Source: an uncultured Caulobacterales bacterium (GTDB taxonomy: Bacteria > Pseudomonadota > Alphaproteobacteria > Caulobacterales > Maricaulaceae). Taken from it: 52,355 nt of DNA. Within the stretch, counting starts at the first letter, position 1, and the number at the start of each line of letters is the position of its first letter. Where the stretch lies: contig CALDSY010000087.1 in the NCBI GenBank assembly GCA_937924355.1, positions 1 through 52,355 on the forward strand. The letters are read 5' to 3'. Position numbers and translations under genes: made by a program. Below are positions 40,529-52,246 of the stretch, one piece after another. Below the pieces are notes generated by a model. The model made no database searches, was not told where the DNA came from, and worked only from the letters and a program-made list of their open reading frames with translations.

Positions 40529-41953
40529 CTACCGGGATTGTCGTCGCAAGAACGCCGGAATTTCCAACTCGTCGTCGACATCCTCGCCAAATAGATCACC
40601 ATTATTTTGTGACTTTGGGCGCGCTGGCGCGGTTTTGGCGACCGGAATGGATTTCTTTTTGCCAAAGAAGCTGGCAAGCGGTCGTTTTACAACCTTTTGC
40701 GGAACAGGTTCCGGAATATGTTCAGCAACAGGCGCAGGCTGCGGAGCCGGTGTAGGCAAAGGAGCCGGCATTGGCGGCGGCGGTGCGACCGATTCAGGGG
40801 CCGGCGTCGAGCGGGCCTGCCGGATATAATCCGGCTCTAGTTGCGCCTCAATTTCTTCCAAAGATGGAATGCCGCCTTCGTCTATTATTTGAACTGGCTC
40901 TTTTGTAACCTTTAGAGCCGTCGCTGTTTCTCTCAACTTGCTGATATTGGCATCCAAACTCGATTGAACGACAGGCGACAGTTCGGAGGATCCGCGAACG
41001 CCTGTCGCGACAACAGACACTCTGACAACGCCATCGAGATCCGGGTCCAGAGCCGATCCGACGATAATATTTGCATCCTGATCCACTTGTGAACGAATAA
41101 GCTCTGCAGCCTCATCGACCTCATACAAAGTCAGGTCTTTGCCGCCGGTAATATTAATAAGAACGCCTTTGGCGCCTTTGAGCGATACATCGTCGAGCAA
41201 AGGATTAGAGACAGCGCTTTCAGCCGCTTCTATAGCCCGGCGTTCGCCCGTTGCCTCGCCAGTGCCCATCATGGCCTTACCCATTTCGTCCATTATTGTC
41301 CGGACGTCGTTAAAGTCCAAATTGATCAGACCGGGCACGACCATTAAGTCGGTAATGCCGCGAACACCAGAGTTTAGAACTTCATCGGCCAATGCAAAAG
41401 CATCCGTCATCGTTGTTTGCTCGGTTGCAATACGGAACAAATTTTGGTTTGGAATAACAATTAGAGTATCTACGGCCGCAGATAGTCGCTCGATACCCGA
41501 CTCTGCGATTGACATGCGTCGCGACCCTTCAAACTGGAATGGTTTGGTCACAATCGCGACGGTCAAGATACCTTTCTCACGAGCGGCATTGGCGATGACC
41601 GGGGCAGCGCCGGTGCCCGTTCCGCCACCCATTCCGGCGGCCACGAACAGCATGTGGGCGCCTTCAAGTTGCTCTAAAATTTCTCCCATGGAGTCTTCGG
41701 CGGATTGTTCGCCAATTTCCGGCTTCATGCCAGCGCCGAGACCACGGGTGATACCCGTTCCCATTTGAATGCGTCGCTCCGCCTTAGAAAAGGCCAAAGC
41801 TTGTGCATCCGTATTGGCCACGATGAATTCGACGCCTTCAAGACCCGACTCGATCATATTGTTCACGGCGTTCCCGCCTGCACCGCCGACGCCGATCACG
41901 ACGATTCGCGGCTTGATATCCATTGCTTTAGGAAGTGACAGATTAATGCTCAT
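40529..41953 (-). CDS. ftsZ: Cell division protein FtsZ
   Basis: Tubulin-like GTPase that forms the division ring. 474 residues from the ATG at 41953 (AGG 8 bases upstream); a TTG at 41980 is an alternative start. GTP-binding parts: [13 protein letters not shown], the tubulin signature GGGTGTG and [11 protein letters not shown]. After residue 320 a proline-rich linker ([19 protein letters not shown]) leads to the C-terminal peptide [12 protein letters not shown], which binds FtsA. The linker is longer than in E. coli, as in Caulobacter. A CtrA-type box and GAATC lie upstream. Confidence 0.97.
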   Translation of the reverse strand: MSINLSLPKAMDIKPRIVVIGVGGAGGNAVNNMIESGLEGVEFIVANTDAQALAFSKAERRIQMGTGITRGLGAGMKPEIGEQSAEDSMGEILEQLEGAHMLFVAAGMGGGTGTGAAPVIANAAREKGILTVAIVTKPFQFEGSRRMSIAESGIERLSAAVDTLIVIPNQNLFRIATEQTTMTDAFALADEVLNSGVRGITDLMVVPGLINLDFNDVRTIMDEMGKAMMGTGEATGERRAIEAAESAVSNPLLDDVSLKGAKGVLINITGGKDLTLYEVDEAAELIRSQVDQDANIIVGSALDPDLDGVVRVSVVATGVRGSSELSPVVQSSLDANISKLRETATALKVTKEPVQIIDEGGIPSLEEIEAQLEPDYIRQARSTPAPESVAPPPPMPAPLPTPAPQPAPVAEHIPEPVPQKVVKRPLASFFGKKKSIPVAKTAPARPKSQNNGDLFGEDVDDELEIPAFLRRQSR

Positions 41954-41998
41954 ATCCGGCGCCTTATTTATGCTTTCCAATTGGTAAATATGTGCAGG

Positions 41999-42020
41999 GA
42001 ATCGGTTAAGTAGGTCTTAA
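41999..42020 (-). promoter_or_regulatory. CtrA box plus GANTC site in the ftsZ promoter
   Basis: In ftsZ orientation the DNA reads TTAA-N7-TTAAC, two further bases, GATTC. TTAA halves are at 42020-42017 and 42009-42006; the GANTC site is 42003-41999. It lies 46-67 bases upstream of the ftsZ ATG. In Caulobacter crescentus the ftsZ promoter is repressed by CtrA and stimulated through CcrM methylation of GANTC, so the layout is conserved in type. Confidence 0.6.
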
Positions 42021-42076
42021 TTTTTAATTGAAAGGCAACCTAATGATGAATAAAACAGCAGGTAATCAGCGATTTG

Positions 42077-43348
42077 CTAAAAGTTTTCCCTCAGCCATTG
42101 CCACGATCTGCCTAGACTTCCGCCGCTATAACGTTTTCTCATATAGCGCCGGCCCGTTAAATCTGGTGGGCCCGAAATCACTTCAGCGTCTTGGATAAAC
42201 TGATACTTTAAAAGTCCCGTTGCGACAGAAAACGCAGGTCCCGAAAGCGAGTCTTTGAGCCCAAGAACCCCATGAGGACGCCCTATTCTAACCCGCTTAT
42301 TAAATACAAATTCCGCGAGCTCCCGCACGCCCGTCAAATGGGCACCGCCGCCTGTTAAAACAATACGGCGTCCAGAGTAAGCATCCAAACCACGCTCCTG
42401 CATGCGATCCCGAAGGATCTCGAAGATTTCCTCGACCCGGCTGCGGATGATGCCCGTGAGCATAGATTTCGGCTCATGATGCAGCGTATCCTGGGCCCCC
42501 ATAGGCGGACAGGGTATCTGGACCGAATCGTCATCAGCCCCATGCAGCGCTGAGCCGTAGAGCAGCTTTATCCGTTCGGCTGCCTCGGCAGGTGTTACCA
42601 GTCCGCGGGCAATATCCTTGGTCAAGGTTTGGCCCCCAACTGGCAAGGACTCCACATGGACCAGTGTGTTATCTCTGAAGACGGCCGCTGATGTCATGCC
42701 GCCGCCCAAGTCTATGAGAGTAACGCCCAGGTCTTTCTCGTCATCAGTCAGAACCGAGATGCCTGACATGTAGGGCGATACAGAAACCGACTTTATGTTT
42801 AAATGGCAACGCTCGATACAGTGCGCCAGATTTCGAAGCGGTCCGACTCCGGCCAGCACAAAATGCATGTCGACGCCCAAGGACCGGCCAAACATGCCGC
42901 GAGGTTCATTGATTTTCTGTTCGCCGTCGACACTCCAGCTAAGCGGTATGGCGTGTAAGATGGTTTGTTCGGGCTGAGCAAACTCGGATAAAGACGAATT
43001 AATCAGACGCCGTAGGTCGCGATCAGCGACCTCGCCGCTCGCAAATTCGGTCTGAACGTTCAAATGCTCGGAGCGCATAGATCTGACGGCGATATTTACA
43101 GCGACCTTGTCGACGGCCAGTCCGGCCTCTTTCTCTGCGTCCTGAACGGCTTTCCTGACGCCATGGGCCAAGGCTTCCATGTCAACGACGGCACCTGACT
43201 TTAATCCAGCACTGACACCAAACCCTGATCCGATCAGGCGGACCCCGAGATTTGGATCAGATTGACCGATTAGACATACGACCTTGCTGGATCCGATATC
43301 CAGCACCGCATGCGTCTCGGCTTTACGCTGTCGACCCCCTGATAGCAT
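42077..43348 (-). CDS. ftsA: Cell division protein FtsA
   Basis: 423-residue actin-like protein that ties FtsZ to the membrane. The first motif is LDIGSSKVVCLIG, later VTLIDLGGGMTSAAVF and VLTGGGAHLTGV. The C terminus, SGGSLGRSWQWLRENF, is an amphipathic helix fit for membrane binding. The ftsQ stop lies 3 bases upstream. A 96-base gap with the CtrA box separates it from ftsZ. Confidence 0.96.
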   Translation of the reverse strand: MLSGGRQRKAETHAVLDIGSSKVVCLIGQSDPNLGVRLIGSGFGVSAGLKSGAVVDMEALAHGVRKAVQDAEKEAGLAVDKVAVNIAVRSMRSEHLNVQTEFASGEVADRDLRRLINSSLSEFAQPEQTILHAIPLSWSVDGEQKINEPRGMFGRSLGVDMHFVLAGVGPLRNLAHCIERCHLNIKSVSVSPYMSGISVLTDDEKDLGVTLIDLGGGMTSAAVFRDNTLVHVESLPVGGQTLTKDIARGLVTPAEAAERIKLLYGSALHGADDDSVQIPCPPMGAQDTLHHEPKSMLTGIIRSRVEEIFEILRDRMQERGLDAYSGRRIVLTGGGAHLTGVRELAEFVFNKRVRIGRPHGVLGLKDSLSGPAFSVATGLLKYQFIQDAEVISGPPDLTGRRYMRKRYSGGSLGRSWQWLRENF

Positions 43349-43351
43349 CGT

Positions 43352-44197
43352 TTAAGCGGGCTCTTCTTTAATGGGTGAAAGGGTAATCCGATCTGGCAGG
43401 CGGAGGTCAATTTCGCTGATGTTTCGATCAAGAATTCGCCGTGTCACCTGCAGTCTATACAGATGAGATAGCGCCTGCTCTGGATAATCCGCAGGGAGCT
43501 TCACACGCAAACTCCCCTCGTTCAGGACAATATCCCAACGACCAGTGTTGTGGTGTACCAGTGCAGATACGCGACGATTAATTGTCTCGACCTGAGCCAG
43601 TTTTGTATGGAATTCCGCATAATTTACAGGCGCTGCGTCACCAACGATCAGAGGAAGATCGGGATGCGCCGCCATTGACACCGCAGAAATCACAGAGCCT
43701 TTTTGATCGACCAGGAAAAACTGGTTGTTGTTTTGCCAAAGCGCGTAGGGCTTTCGCTCGATGATCTGAACAACGATTCGGTTGGGCCAAAGACGCCGAA
43801 CGACAGCCCTTTCGACCCATGTAATGTTTTCGATGCGGTTTTGCGCGGCCTCAAGGTCTGTCTCAAAAAGATAATCGCCATTTGCGACGCCCAAGGCCCG
43901 GATCACATCATTCTCACTGATGGCGCCTTCGCCGAGCACATCAACATGTTCGACAATGAAGCCCATGGTCATAAGACGGTTTTTGACAACATCACGTCCA
44001 GATTGCTGCGCACTCGGTAATAGACCTGCTAGCCATAGGGCCGCAAAAATGATGACGGCAAAAATGAGTATAACGCTAAGGACAAACCGGACCATGGCCC
44101 TGCGCGAGTATTGCGCATGACGGACCTGTGCTGTCATCCAATTTCGGGCCCCTCTTAGGCCTGGTTTTAGCGGGCTGACACGTCTTATCGTGGCCAT
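43352..44197 (-). CDS. ftsQ: Cell division protein FtsQ
   Basis: 281 residues: a basic cytoplasmic start of about 35 residues, one membrane span ([21 protein letters not shown]), a POTRA domain starting [24 protein letters not shown] and the FtsQ beta domain. GAGGAT is 5 bases before the ATG. It overlaps ddl by 13 bases. Part of the FtsQLB assembly hub of the divisome. Confidence 0.93.
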   Translation of the reverse strand: MATIRRVSPLKPGLRGARNWMTAQVRHAQYSRRAMVRFVLSVILIFAVIIFAALWLAGLLPSAQQSGRDVVKNRLMTMGFIVEHVDVLGEGAISENDVIRALGVANGDYLFETDLEAAQNRIENITWVERAVVRRLWPNRIVVQIIERKPYALWQNNNQFFLVDQKGSVISAVSMAAHPDLPLIVGDAAPVNYAEFHTKLAQVETINRRVSALVHHNTGRWDIVLNEGSLRVKLPADYPEQALSHLYRLQVTRRILDRNISEIDLRLPDRITLSPIKEEPA

Positions 44198-45114
44198 GAA
44201 GCATCCTCAACAATCCAGCGACAAAGCTGGCCAAAATTCATGCCGAGAAACTCGGCCTGTTCAGGCACAAGTGACGTCGGCGTCATTCCGGGTTGAGTAT
44301 TAAGTTCAAGCATTACGATTTTGTTTACGATATCGCTTAAGTCCTCATTAATATCATTGAATCTGAAATCTGAACGGGTGACTCCGCGACATCCGAGGGT
44401 TTCATGAGCCAAAAGCGCCCAAGTTTTGCAGAGTTCTTCCACATCACTAGGGATTTGCGCTGGCACGACATGGCGGGAGCCGCCATCAGCATATTTAGCT
44501 TCGAAATCGTACCAGCCTTGGCTCGGAATGATCTCGGTAACAGCGAGCGCCTTGCCATCCATAACGGAAACGGTCAGCTCCCGTCCTGGGATAAATTCTT
44601 CGACCAGAACCAGATCCCCCATATCATCATTATCGGCGACGTCTTTCGGCGGCGAATTTGCGCCGTCTTTGACGATATAGACGCCGACACTAGACCCTTG
44701 CGCGTTCGGCTTGACCACATAAGGCGGCTCCATAGGGTGGGCTTCGGCAACAGACAGGCGCTCTGCCAAGGTTCCCTTGGGGACGGTTATACCGACATCA
44801 CGCAATACGGCCTTTGCCCGGTGTTTATCCATAGCCAGTGCAGAGGCCATGACACCGCTATGGGTATATGGCGCTCCGAAGAGATCTAGGACACCTTGGA
44901 CGCGACCGTCTTCACCCCATTCGCCATGGAGTGCGTTAAACACCACATCAGGATCGGCTTCATGTAATTGTTCCCAAAGATTATGACCCACATCGATTTC
45001 GGTGACGTCAAACCCTTCTTCTCGCAGGGCTTTTGCCACTGCCTCTCCGGAAACCAGAGACACATCTCGTTCTGGCGACATACCGCCTTTTAGAACCGCT
45101 ACGCGTTTTGTCAT
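44185..45114 (-). CDS. ddl: D-alanine--D-alanine ligase
   Basis: Makes the D-Ala-D-Ala dipeptide of peptidoglycan. 309 residues from the ATG at 45114, which forms a 4-base ATGA overlap with murB. ATP-grasp motifs: [14 protein letters not shown] at the start, [18 protein letters not shown], and the metal site [20 protein letters not shown]. Type B Ddl by length. Confidence 0.95.
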   Translation of the reverse strand: MTKRVAVLKGGMSPERDVSLVSGEAVAKALREEGFDVTEIDVGHNLWEQLHEADPDVVFNALHGEWGEDGRVQGVLDLFGAPYTHSGVMASALAMDKHRAKAVLRDVGITVPKGTLAERLSVAEAHPMEPPYVVKPNAQGSSVGVYIVKDGANSPPKDVADNDDMGDLVLVEEFIPGRELTVSVMDGKALAVTEIIPSQGWYDFEAKYADGGSRHVVPAQIPSDVEELCKTWALLAHETLGCRGVTRSDFRFNDINEDLSDIVNKIVMLELNTQPGMTPTSLVPEQAEFLGMNFGQLCRWIVEDASWPR

Positions 45115-46022
45115 GCCGGATCTCCAATCCGTTTTATCTCCCAATCAAGGTCGACGCCTTCGCTTTTTTTCACCATAGCGCGGATTGTCTCACCCAGCTT
45201 TTCCAGATCGGCCGCTGTGGCATTGCCCGTATTGATCATAAAATTGCAGTGCTTCTCGCTCATCTGAGCACCGCCAACCATAAAGCCGCGACCGCCAGCC
45301 GCATCGATGACTTTCCAGGCGCCGCGTCCACCCGATTGATCCGGGTCCGGGTTTTTGAATGTGGACCCGCCTGTCTTTTCCTTTATGGGCTGGCTCTCTT
45401 CACGGCGTGCTGTGATATCGGCAATACGCGCCTCGATATCAGCCGGAATATCCTTGGCCCCTAAAAAGACAGCCTGCGTATAGATCAGATCGGCCGCCGC
45501 TCCGGAATGCCGGTAGCTATATTGCAAATCATCGAGACTCATTTCCTGACGACGACCGCGACGGTCAATCGCGACAACCGATTGTAAAACATCTTTAGTT
45601 TCAGTGCCGTAGCAGCCCGCGTTCATGCGAAGGGCGCCCCCGATTGTGCCCGGGATACCTGCAAAGAACTCCAAACCAGCGACACCCGCCTTGGCGGCGG
45701 TTTTGGCCACTTTGTTATCAAGCGCCGCTGCGCCTGCTGTGACCTTTGTGCCGTCTATTTCTATCTTTGAAAAGGCTGGCCCCAATCGGATTGTGATGCC
45801 CCTGACACCCCCGTCACGCACCAGTGTGTTTGAGGCTACACCCAGAACCTGAACCGGAATATCATCCGGCGCCGCGGATAAAAAAAGCGCCAGATCGGCC
45901 TCATCTTTTGGTATAAATAGGACCTCCGCCGGACCACCGACGCGTAACCAAGTATAAGGCGCAAGCGTAACATTTGCTGAAAGCTTGCCCCTGACAGATG
46001 GCAAACGCTCAATCAGCGACAT
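45111..46022 (-). CDS. murB: UDP-N-acetylenolpyruvoylglucosamine reductase
   Basis: FAD enzyme that completes UDP-MurNAc. 303 residues from the ATG at 46022, overlapping the murC stop by one base (TGATG). FAD-binding [32 protein letters not shown], catalytic serine loop GGSTFKNP and the [12 protein letters not shown] ending. It lacks the extra loop of type I MurB, so it is the type II form common in alphaproteobacteria. Confidence 0.95.
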   Translation of the reverse strand: MSLIERLPSVRGKLSANVTLAPYTWLRVGGPAEVLFIPKDEADLALFLSAAPDDIPVQVLGVASNTLVRDGGVRGITIRLGPAFSKIEIDGTKVTAGAAALDNKVAKTAAKAGVAGLEFFAGIPGTIGGALRMNAGCYGTETKDVLQSVVAIDRRGRRQEMSLDDLQYSYRHSGAAADLIYTQAVFLGAKDIPADIEARIADITARREESQPIKEKTGGSTFKNPDPDQSGGRGAWKVIDAAGGRGFMVGGAQMSEKHCNFMINTGNATAADLEKLGETIRAMVKKSEGVDLDWEIKRIGDPA

Positions 46023-47464
46023 CAAGCCTGCTCCAGACCGTCAGCTAGGTCAGCCGCCCAATAGGTGATATCGCCCGCACCCAGACATACGACCAGATCA
46101 CCAGGTTTAAGATTAGGCTTTAGACTCTCTGCCAGATTATCTTTGGTAATATGCTGAACATTGCGGTGACCATGACCTTGAATACCCGCGACCAGAGACG
46201 GGCCGCTTATGCCATCAATAGGCTGTTCGCCCGCAGCATAGACATTCGATATATAAACTTGGTCAGCATGATTAAAACATTTGCAAAAGTCCTCGAACAA
46301 ATCAGACAGCCGCGAATAGCGATGGGGCTGCATAACGGCATGAACGGAACCCTCGCAGACCTGTCGAGCGGCCTGAAGAACCGCTGCAATTTCCACCGGG
46401 TGGTGCCCATAATCGTCAATGATACGAACGTCGTTCCAGTCCCCAACATGGGTGAAACGCCGCTTCACGCCGCCGAAACCATCAAGGGCTGCTCTCACTT
46501 GCTCTTGCGAAATTCCCAGTTTTCGGGCCACAGCAATGGCCGAAAGGACGTTTTGTGTATTGTGACGGCCGGCCATGGGGAGGAATAAGTCATTCCACCG
46601 GTCTTCAATGCCGTCGACATTGCGGAAAACCACATCAAATCTCGAACCATTTGATTCAAGTTTCAGATTTTCGGCGCGAACATCTGCCTGCGGATTAAAC
46701 CCATAGGTAATGACCTTGCGGTCGCGAATACGGGAGACGAGCGCCTGCACCTCCGGATGATCAATGCACAAGACGCCAAAGCCGTAAAACGGCAGGCTTT
46801 CGACAAATATTGTAAAGGCTGAGCGCAGCGTATCGAAATCGCCGTAATGCTCCATATGTTCTGGGTCGATATTGGTAACGATGGCAACGGTTGGAAACAG
46901 GGTCAGAAAAGACCCATCCGACTCATCGGCCTCGACAACCATCCAGTCACCCATGCCCAGCTTGGCATTAGAGCCATAGGCATTGATAATGCCGCCATTG
47001 ATGACAGTTGGATCGAGGTTGCCACCCTCGAGCAAGGCGGCGATCATCGTTGTCGTCGTGGTTTTGCCGTGCGTTCCGCCCACAGCCACGGCCCATTTTA
47101 GGCGCATGAGCTCGGCGAGCATTTCTGCGCGGCGCACCACAGGAATTGAACGGGCGCGCGCTTCAACCAGCTCAGGATTGTTCGGTTTGATAGCGGAGGA
47201 CATCACGATGGCCCCTGCTCCGTGAACTTGTTCAGCCTTTTGACCAATGAATATCGTCGCCCCGAGTTTGCGCAAACGTTTGACATTAGGGTTTTCCCGA
47301 ATGTCCGAGCCTTGCACCGTATATCCCAAATTGAGCATAACCTCGGCAATTCCGCTCATGCCGATACCGCCGATGCCGACAAAATGGATCGGCCCGGTTT
47401 CAAAGGGAACTTTGGTTGCCATGGCCGGATTTTGAGAGATCCCCGGCGTATCCGCTTTGACCAT
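46022..47464 (-). CDS. murC: UDP-N-acetylmuramate--L-alanine ligase
   Basis: 480 residues from the ATG at 47464, with AAGG 6 bases upstream; the open frame extends into murG but the extension is not protein-like. Rossmann-like [20 protein letters not shown] loop [13 protein letters not shown], and the central Mur-ligase [12 protein letters not shown]. Adds the first amino acid to the stem peptide. It sits 10 bases after murG. Confidence 0.96.
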   Translation of the reverse strand: MVKADTPGISQNPAMATKVPFETGPIHFVGIGGIGMSGIAEVMLNLGYTVQGSDIRENPNVKRLRKLGATIFIGQKAEQVHGAGAIVMSSAIKPNNPELVEARARSIPVVRRAEMLAELMRLKWAVAVGGTHGKTTTTTMIAALLEGGNLDPTVINGGIINAYGSNAKLGMGDWMVVEADESDGSFLTLFPTVAIVTNIDPEHMEHYGDFDTLRSAFTIFVESLPFYGFGVLCIDHPEVQALVSRIRDRKVITYGFNPQADVRAENLKLESNGSRFDVVFRNVDGIEDRWNDLFLPMAGRHNTQNVLSAIAVARKLGISQEQVRAALDGFGGVKRRFTHVGDWNDVRIIDDYGHHPVEIAAVLQAARQVCEGSVHAVMQPHRYSRLSDLFEDFCKCFNHADQVYISNVYAAGEQPIDGISGPSLVAGIQGHGHRNVQHITKDNLAESLKPNLKPGDLVVCLGAGDITYWAADLADGLEQA

Positions 47465-47474
47465 GTCCTGCCTT

Positions 47475-48557
47475 TCAGGCGTTTCGAACTGCTGCGATGA
47501 CCAGTTCGGCCATCGACTCGGTTGCATTGGTTGTTGCGGCGCTTCTAGCAGAACGGGCAGCGGTCTCAAGCCAGTTTGCATCATTTAATCTTTCCTCCAA
47601 AACAGCGGCTACGCGCTTGGGAGTAAATTCGGATTCGGGCAAAATATCGGCAGCACCAAGGCTTTTTAGAGTTTTTGCATTTTCTGTCTGATGATCATCC
47701 ATGGCGATGGCCAAAGGTACCAGTAAGCTGGGTTTGCCCATGACCGCAACTTCAGACACAGACGAGGCGCCCGCACGGCCTACGATATAATGAGCGCTCG
47801 CGAGATGGGTTTCGATATCTGTAAAAAATGACTCACAGAGATGCGGAATGCTGATCTCATTATAAATGGATCTTGCCTGCTCCAGATATTCTTTTCGGGT
47901 TTGCTGAACCACGTTCAGTCGCGATCTCAAATCGTCGGGTAAGACTTGTATAGCCGCCGGCATCACTTTACTGATTAATTTAGCCCCCAGGCTTCCGCCG
48001 ACAATAAGTAAATTGACTTTATCCTTAGGCGGGAAATAGGCGCTGGGGATGGCGTCAATAATTTGTGCCCGTAGTGGATTACCAATGGGTCTGTGGGTAC
48101 TTCCACGGGGCAGTCGGGACAGATTGTCAAAGCCAGAAGCAACATAGGTTGCACCTTTGGCAAAGACACGATTAACTCGGCCAAGCACAGCGTTTTGCTC
48201 GTGAATAACCGTTGGAATGCCCATGGACTGCGCCGCGCGCATGGCCGGAAATGCGGGGTATCCGCCAAACCCCACCACAACATCCGGTTTCCAGTCTCTG
48301 ATGAAGGCCTTCGCTTGTTGAACACCGCGCGACAGTTTGTAAGCGCCTTTGATGGCCTGGATCGGCTTGCGCAGTGAAATCGTTGCGGCCTGAACTTCGA
48401 CGATAGGGTCGGCAGGGATACGACCTGAATGCTTGCGGCCGCGGGCATCCGTCATCATAGCAATATCCCAACCTCGCGGCTTAAGGTATTCGGCCAGCGC
48501 TTGCGCCGGGAACATATGTCCGCCGGTACCGCCCGCCGCTAATAGTAGCCTAGGCAT
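47475..48557 (-). CDS. murG: Undecaprenyl-PP-MurNAc-pentapeptide GlcNAc transferase
   Basis: Turns lipid I into lipid II on the inner face of the cytoplasmic membrane. 360 residues: [17 protein letters not shown] near the start, [28 protein letters not shown] and the acceptor loop [27 protein letters not shown] fold. Its ATG overlaps the ftsW stop by one base (TAATG). Confidence 0.97.
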   Translation of the reverse strand: MPRLLLAAGGTGGHMFPAQALAEYLKPRGWDIAMMTDARGRKHSGRIPADPIVEVQAATISLRKPIQAIKGAYKLSRGVQQAKAFIRDWKPDVVVGFGGYPAFPAMRAAQSMGIPTVIHEQNAVLGRVNRVFAKGATYVASGFDNLSRLPRGSTHRPIGNPLRAQIIDAIPSAYFPPKDKVNLLIVGGSLGAKLISKVMPAAIQVLPDDLRSRLNVVQQTRKEYLEQARSIYNEISIPHLCESFFTDIETHLASAHYIVGRAGASSVSEVAVMGKPSLLVPLAIAMDDHQTENAKTLKSLGAADILPESEFTPKRVAAVLEERLNDANWLETAARSARSAATTNATESMAELVIAAVRNA

Positions 48558-49705
48558 TAGTCACCAAACCCGTAAGCGCCGGGACGTCGCCGCGTAAAGG
48601 CCAGTATGAGACCAACCGCAAAACAGAGCGCCAACATGGATGACCCTCCGTAAGATATAAATGGCAAGGTCATGCCTTTGGGCGGGGCCATATTGAGGTT
48701 CACGAACAAATTAATCACCGTCTGCATGCCGATCATGGTGGCCAATCCAGCCACAGCCAATTGACAAAAGAAGTCATTTAACTTGAGCGCGTTTCGGAAA
48801 CATCGAATAACGAAGCCAGCCAAAAGCAAAATCACAAAAGCGGAAATTAAGAAGCCGAACTCCTCAACCGTCACAGCGAAAATAAAATCCGTATGCCCGT
48901 CCGGCAAGCTGAACTTTACGTCACCCTCACCCGGACCTCGGCCGAAAAACCCGCCGCTACGAATGGCTTCCAAGGCGCGCTCTGTTTGGTAATTGTCTTC
49001 GCCCCCTGGGCTCAGAAACCCTTGAATACGGGACTGCACGTGCGGCATGAATAAATAGGCCATAAAGGCAGCAAAACCTGTACACACAAACAATGTCAAC
49101 ATGGCGCCGAGGGATAGACCTGCAAAAAAGAAAACAGCCGCAAAACACAGGGTCAGCAGGAAAGATTGACCAAAATCGGGTTGCTGTATGAAAAAGAAAA
49201 TCAGCAAAAGATAAACGGCAAACACAATGGGCACCGCCGGAATACCAGGGTCGCGTTTACCGACCGAGAACATCCATGCCGCAAAGACAATAAAGGCTGG
49301 CTTGGCGATTTCAGAGGGTTGTAAGCCAAAAAAGCCCAAATCGATCCAGCGCTGCGCACCCTTAACTTCGTACCCATAAATCTTGACCGCAAGGAGGAGA
49401 ACTATACTCCCCAGTAAAGCTAAAACGCCCAATCGACGGGCATTAATGGCGCTAAAAAACGACATAGCGATGGCCCCGATCAGACCTAGTACGACAAAAA
49501 TCACATGTTTGTAGAGAAAGTAAAACGGGTCGCCGGTATTAAGGCGCTCTGCGGCGGCGGGAGATGCTGCCATCGACAAAATAATTCCGGTTCCGAGCAA
49601 GCACAAAAAGAACGCCAATGTCAGTTGATCAACACTGCGCCACCACTCAAAGATGGGCGACCGCGCCGTACGCGATTTTGATATGGCATTCGTCAGTGTG
49701 GTCAA
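48557..49705 (-). CDS. ftsW: Peptidoglycan polymerase FtsW
   Basis: 382-residue SEDS glycosyltransferase of the septum, with about ten membrane spans. Conserved blocks: GAQRWIDLGFFGLQPSEIAKPA (residues about 115-140), the periplasmic loop GFFGRGPGEGDVKFSLPDGHTDFIFAVTVEEFG and the end loop PPKGMTLPFISYGGSSML. The start is a TTG that overlaps the murD stop (TTGA), so the two are coupled. Confidence 0.95.
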   Translation of the reverse strand: MTTLTNAISKSRTARSPIFEWWRSVDQLTLAFFLCLLGTGIILSMAASPAAAERLNTGDPFYFLYKHVIFVVLGLIGAIAMSFFSAINARRLGVLALLGSIVLLLAVKIYGYEVKGAQRWIDLGFFGLQPSEIAKPAFIVFAAWMFSVGKRDPGIPAVPIVFAVYLLLIFFFIQQPDFGQSFLLTLCFAAVFFFAGLSLGAMLTLFVCTGFAAFMAYLFMPHVQSRIQGFLSPGGEDNYQTERALEAIRSGGFFGRGPGEGDVKFSLPDGHTDFIFAVTVEEFGFLISAFVILLLAGFVIRCFRNALKLNDFFCQLAVAGLATMIGMQTVINLFVNLNMAPPKGMTLPFISYGGSSMLALCFAVGLILAFTRRRPGAYGFGD

Positions 49706-51135
49706 GCGGCGCTCCCCTGACGGGCAGAGTTTTTAAATCGAACGATAAGGCTGGACACCTGCTCTCTGAACGCATCACCTCTGACCTCGAAGTTTTTGAA
49801 TTGATCAAAACTGGCGCACGCCGGAGATAATAGAACAATTGGATTTTCGGCGCCTGAATTCAGCGCATCACGTAGCGCGCACAGCACGGCCATTTCTAAG
49901 GTTCCTGATACTTTATTTTCCACATCGGATTTCTTGAGCGTACGATGGAAAATCGGCGCGGCCTCTCCGATCAAATAGGCTTTGGAAATATTGGGAAACA
50001 AGGTCTCAAGTGGTTCAATTCCGTCGGATTTTGCCTGTCCGCCGGCGATCCAAAAAATATCCTTATAAGAGCGCAAAGCCTGCTGCGCCGCATTGGCATT
50101 GGTCGCTTTGCTGTCATTGACAAATCGGACGTTAGAGATTTGTCCGACCGTTTCCATACGGTGCGCCAGCCCCGGGAAGGACAGCAGCGCCTCGCCAATA
50201 GCCTCAGGATCAACGCCTAAGGAACTTACAGCCGCATAGGCAGCGGCGGCGTTTTGCCAATTGTGCATACCTTCCAAGGCTTTGGCTTTGTTCAGGTCCG
50301 CAACCTCTACGACTTTGGAATTTTGCGCGCAGTAAAGCTTCCCCTTCAAAGAACAGACACCATGGCCGAGCGATTTGCGGCCCGATATTGGAACAATGCG
50401 CCGCCCATTGGCAACTTTGAGCTCTGAACAAATCCGGCGTCCTTCCGGATTATCCACACCGATCACGACCGTATCGTCATGGGTTTGATTGAGGAATATA
50501 CGCCGCTTGGCAGCCTCGTAATGGTCCATATCGCCATGTCGATCCAGATGATCCGGGGTCAAATTAAGGAAGACAGCCGCATTGGCTCGCAAAGACTGAG
50601 TGCGTTCAAGCTGATAGGACGACAGTTCTAAAACATAATAGGTGCCAGCATGCATGCTATCCAGATCCAGCACACCTCGGCCAATATTCCCGCCAATCTG
50701 CGCATCTTTCCCGCAGGCCTGCAAGACGTGGCCGATTAAGGCTGTCGTTGTGGATTTTCCGTTTGTCCCGGTAATGGCGATGATTTTAGGGCGGTGCTCT
50801 TCGGCGCGCGACATGACTTCTCGGGCAAATATTTCAATATCGCAGATTATAGGTACATTGGCTTTCTTGGCGGCAATGGCAGTCCAGTGCGGCTCTGGCA
50901 ATTTGTCCGGCACACCGGGAGACAGTACCAATTCATCAATATCCTTCCAATCAATCTTGGACAGATCTTTGATCGGCACGCCCTGCTCTTTGGCCCGCTC
51001 AACTGTGCCGGCGTTGTCATCCCAGGCATAAACCGTGGCGCCACCTGCCTTGAGGGATAGCGCAGCTGTTATGCCCGTACGGCCCAGTCCGAATACGGCG
51101 ATATGTTTGTTTTTGAAAGTCCCAGCTTTTATCAT
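49702..51135 (-). CDS. murD: UDP-N-acetylmuramoyl-L-alanine--D-glutamate ligase
   Basis: 477 residues. GLGRTGITAALSL at the start, ATP loop AITGTNGKSTTTALIG, NLTPDHLDRHG and the late VNDSKATNANAAQQAL. The last part, SPACASFDQFKNFEVRGDAFRE, is diagnostic for MurD. It lies 4 bases after mraY. Confidence 0.97.
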   Translation of the reverse strand: MIKAGTFKNKHIAVFGLGRTGITAALSLKAGGATVYAWDDNAGTVERAKEQGVPIKDLSKIDWKDIDELVLSPGVPDKLPEPHWTAIAAKKANVPIICDIEIFAREVMSRAEEHRPKIIAITGTNGKSTTTALIGHVLQACGKDAQIGGNIGRGVLDLDSMHAGTYYVLELSSYQLERTQSLRANAAVFLNLTPDHLDRHGDMDHYEAAKRRIFLNQTHDDTVVIGVDNPEGRRICSELKVANGRRIVPISGRKSLGHGVCSLKGKLYCAQNSKVVEVADLNKAKALEGMHNWQNAAAAYAAVSSLGVDPEAIGEALLSFPGLAHRMETVGQISNVRFVNDSKATNANAAQQALRSYKDIFWIAGGQAKSDGIEPLETLFPNISKAYLIGEAAPIFHRTLKKSDVENKVSGTLEMAVLCALRDALNSGAENPIVLLSPACASFDQFKNFEVRGDAFREQVSSLIVRFKNSARQGSAA

Positions 51136-51139
51136 CGTC

Positions 51140-52246
51140 TTATCGCAATTTCAGAGTGGCCAGACCGATCAACGCTAATACAATAGCGATGATCCAGAAC
51201 CTGATAACAATCGTCGGTTCTGCCCAGCCCTTTTTCTCAAAATGGTGATGGATCGGTGCCATTCTGAAGACACGCTTACCCGTCAATTTAAAGGAAACCA
51301 CCTGCACGATCACAGAGACGGCTTCCAACACAAACAACCCACCGATAATCGCCAAGACGATTTCATGTTTAATCGCCACGGCTGTCGATCCCAATGCGCC
51401 CCCCAGCGCCAGCGATCCTGTATCACCCATAAACACCATAGCAGGCGGTGCATTATACCAAAGAAAACCAAGTCCCGCTCCGACGATGGCGCCCAAAAAG
51501 ATGGTGACCTCGGCACTGCCCCGCACAAAAGGAACGCCAAGATATTCACTGAAATTATAGTTCCCAACTAGATAGGCAATAAAGGCCAAGCTCATGGCGG
51601 CAATCATCACGGGAACGATAGCAAGTCCGTCCAAACCATCCGTCAGGTTTACCGCATTGGCTGCACCCACAATAACCAGGCACCCAAAGGGAATGAAAAA
51701 GATGCCTAGGTTAAACCAGAAATCCTTGAGGAGCGGCACCGCCAACCCAGTTTCAAAACCGTCGGGGCCTCGATCTGGCGGGACAAACACTGTCGTCAGC
51801 AAATATACAGCAACACCGGCAATAAGAAACTCCAGTAAAAGCTTGATTTTACCGGAAAACCCCTTTGGATTCTGCCGCGACACCTTAAGATAATCATCGT
51901 AAAATCCAATCACTCCAAAGGCCACTGTCACAAAGAAAACGGTCCATAAAAAAGGGCTTCGCAGATTGCCCCAAAGCAAAGTTGAAATCACCACAGATAA
52001 CAATATGAGCAAGCCGCCCATAGTCGGTGTTCCAGCCTTTTGAATGATGTGACTTTCAGGTCCATCCTCGCGAATGGGCTGACCCTTGCCCTGCCTCATT
52101 CGGAGCATGTTGATCATGCGTGGTCCAAGAATAAAGGCAATCAAAAGCGCAGTCATCAACGCGCCGCCTACCCGGAAGGTAATGTAGTTAAACAGGTTGA
52201 ACAATTGAAACTGGTCAGACAGGGGCGCAAGCCACTCATAAAACAT
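51140..52246 (-). CDS. mraY: Phospho-MurNAc-pentapeptide transferase
   Basis: Makes lipid I in the inner membrane. 368 residues from the ATG at 52246, with AAGGAG 6 bases upstream (frame extends to 52306 within murF). About ten membrane spans; [11 protein letters not shown], the FYDDYLK aspartates, [11 protein letters not shown] and the [12 protein letters not shown] motif. Its start overlaps murF by 11 bases. Confidence 0.97.
   Translation of the reverse strand: MFYEWLAPLSDQFQLFNLFNYITFRVGGALMTALLIAFILGPRMINMLRMRQGKGQPIREDGPESHIIQKAGTPTMGGLLILLSVVISTLLWGNLRSPFLWTVFFVTVAFGVIGFYDDYLKVSRQNPKGFSGKIKLLLEFLIAGVAVYLLTTVFVPPDRGPDGFETGLAVPLLKDFWFNLGIFFIPFGCLVIVGAANAVNLTDGLDGLAIVPVMIAAMSLAFIAYLVGNYNFSEYLGVPFVRGSAEVTIFLGAIVGAGLGFLWYNAPPAMVFMGDTGSLALGGALGSTAVAIKHEIVLAIIGGLFVLEAVSVIVQVVSFKLTGKRVFRMAPIHHHFEKKGWAEPTIVIRFWIIAIVLALIGLATLKLR

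Noticed and set aside
41139-41768. 209-residue + strand open frame inside ftsZ
   Set aside because: Pro/Ser-rich shadow of conserved ftsZ codons with no start signal.
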